Shown: positions 11,864 through 12,625 of the stretch, piece after piece
Layout of the letters: each line of letters starts with the position of its first letter
Position numbering within the stretch: position 1 is the stretch's first letter
Source: Holophagales bacterium
Lineage (GTDB): Bacteria; Acidobacteriota; Holophagae; Holophagales; Holophagaceae
DNA: 12,625 nt
Reading direction: 5' to 3'
Assembly: GCA_031281385.1 (NCBI GenBank)
Contig: JAITFL010000060.1
Coordinates: 1 to 12,625 of the forward strand
Program-made: the position numbers and the translations under genes
Notes under the pieces: generated by a model
Told to the model about the DNA's origin: nothing
What the model saw: only the letters and a program-made list of their open reading frames with translations
Databases searched by the model: none

Positions 11864-12625
11864 GCTAAATGAAGAGTGCGCGGTTTTCGGTGTCAGCTTG
11901 ACAGCCGATGAAGCGGCTGGCTTTGCGTACAACGGCCTGCTCGCCCTGCAGCATCGGGGGCAGGAGGGTGCCGGCATCGCCGTGGCAAACGGACCCCAAA
12001 TTCTGTGCCGCAAAGGCGTGGGGCTGGTCAGCGAGGTTTTCCCCCCAGAAGAGCTAGATAAGATACCCAAAAGCATGGTGGCCGTTGGACACACGCGCTA
12101 TTCCACCACTGGCAACAACACAAAGGAAAATGTCGGGCCCTTTGTCACCGAATACCTTACCGGGCGCATCGCAGTCGCCCACAACGGCAATGTCACGAAT
12201 GCCATCGAGTTAAGGAAAGAACTGAGCGGCCAAGGACTCCTTTTTAATGCCACCAGCGACAGCGAGGTCGTTTCGTCGCTAATAGCCTATCATATTACAA
12301 AAGAGAAAGACGCGCTGGCGGGCATCATCAAGGCAACCAGTTCCTTGCGTGGCGCATTCACCCTTGTCATAGCGAGCAGCGACGACAAATTGGTGGCCGT
12401 GCGCGACCCCAACGGCTTTAGGCCGCTCTGCATAGGAAAAAATGAAATTGGCTACGCAGTCGCATCCGAAAGCTGCGCACTGGACGTGTGCGGGTTTGAA
12501 TTTGTGAGGGACGTGCTTCCGGGCGAAATCGTCATTTTTGAAAATGGAAAGATCACCCACCAAGGACATAGCCTCACGAACAAAGAGGCCGACCGCGGGC
12601 TGTGCATTTTCGAGTACGTGTATTT
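11847..12625 (+). CDS. purF: Amidophosphoribosyltransferase, 5' part
   Basis: PurF catalyses the first step of de novo purine synthesis, PRPP plus glutamine to 5-phosphoribosylamine. The 259 visible codons cover the N-terminal Ntn-hydrolase glutaminase domain. GTG at 11847 has GGGGA six bases upstream and gives a ten-residue propeptide before the catalytic cysteine, C11 in EECAVFGV, matching the processed Bacillus-type enzyme. Other motifs are LQHRGQEGAGIA, GHTRYSTTG, AHNGNVTN, TSDSEV, RGAFTLV, RDPNGFRPL, ASESCALD and GEI. The sequence ends in RGLCIFEYVYF, where the cysteine corresponds to the first Fe-S ligand of the Bacillus-type enzyme; the PRTase domain lies beyond the window. The leader carries possible attenuation elements. 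Confidence 0.96.
   Translation, partial: MKVSDKLNEECAVFGVSLTADEAAGFAYNGLLALQHRGQEGAGIAVANGPQILCRKGVGLVSEVFPPEELDKIPKSMVAVGHTRYSTTGNNTKENVGPFVTEYLTGRIAVAHNGNVTNAIELRKELSGQGLLFNATSDSEVVSSLIAYHITKEKDALAGIIKATSSLRGAFTLVIASSDDKLVAVRDPNGFRPLCIGKNEIGYAVASESCALDVCGFEFVRDVLPGEIVIFENGKITHQGHSLTNKEADRGLCIFEYVY

Noticed and set aside
11720..12094. 124-codon minus-strand open frame
   Set aside because: It is antisense to the purF glutaminase domain and its leader; no ribosome binding site or motif supports it.

Overview
The window (about 12.6 kb, moderate GC) comes from the chromosome of an anaerobic, probably host-associated bacterium. The evidence is a 2-hydroxyacyl-CoA dehydratase-type activase, a salvage-only cobamide cluster, a small hexameric glutamate dehydrogenase, and several eroded genes and structured repeats. 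One lipoprotein and two exported proteins suggest a Gram-negative-type envelope. I cannot fix the phylum from this sequence alone.

Layout. (1) 1-504: 3' part of a BadF/HgdC-type activase. (2) 571-5477: a tight plus-strand cobamide operon, cobT - cobU - cobS - small CobU-like gene - CbiR-type cobamide hydrolase - 41-codon CobQ stub - DUF71 ATP-pyrophosphatase - PduO-like adenosyltransferase homologue. Most junctions are ATGA overlaps. (3) 5626-5949: a second, truncated copy of the activase 3' end, so the operon lies between two 315-bp direct repeats. (4) 5950-6608: non-coding DNA with a near-consensus promoter, short direct repeats and a structured repeat. (5) rlmH on the minus strand, then a lipoprotein of unknown function and gdhA on the plus strand, followed by a terminator. 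(6) Two tandem exported proteins that look like degenerate phospholipase-D-type half domains. (7) 10574-10976: non-coding and hairpin-rich, related to the repeat in region 4. (8) mpg (3-methyladenine DNA glycosylase), then a structured leader and the 5' part of purF, which runs off the window.

How the genes fit together. The cobamide cluster has no ring-synthesis genes but does have loop assembly (CobT, CobU, CobS) and a CbiR-type enzyme that removes the lower loop. This is the expected gene set for importing a foreign cobamide, stripping it and rebuilding it with a preferred lower ligand. DUF71 and the PduO-like protein are probable accessory salvage factors. Several nucleotide-binding motifs in the cluster are altered: the CobQ P-loop, the PduO N-terminus, the CobU NEVG segment, and the Walker A of the small CobU-like protein.

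Most noteworthy: the cob operon bracketed by activase 3'-end repeats; the CobQ stub whose stop codon is joined to the next gene's ribosome binding site; the paired structured non-coding elements; the twin PLD-like proteins without HxK residues; and the purF leader, which combines a short ORF, a terminator and alternative dyads.
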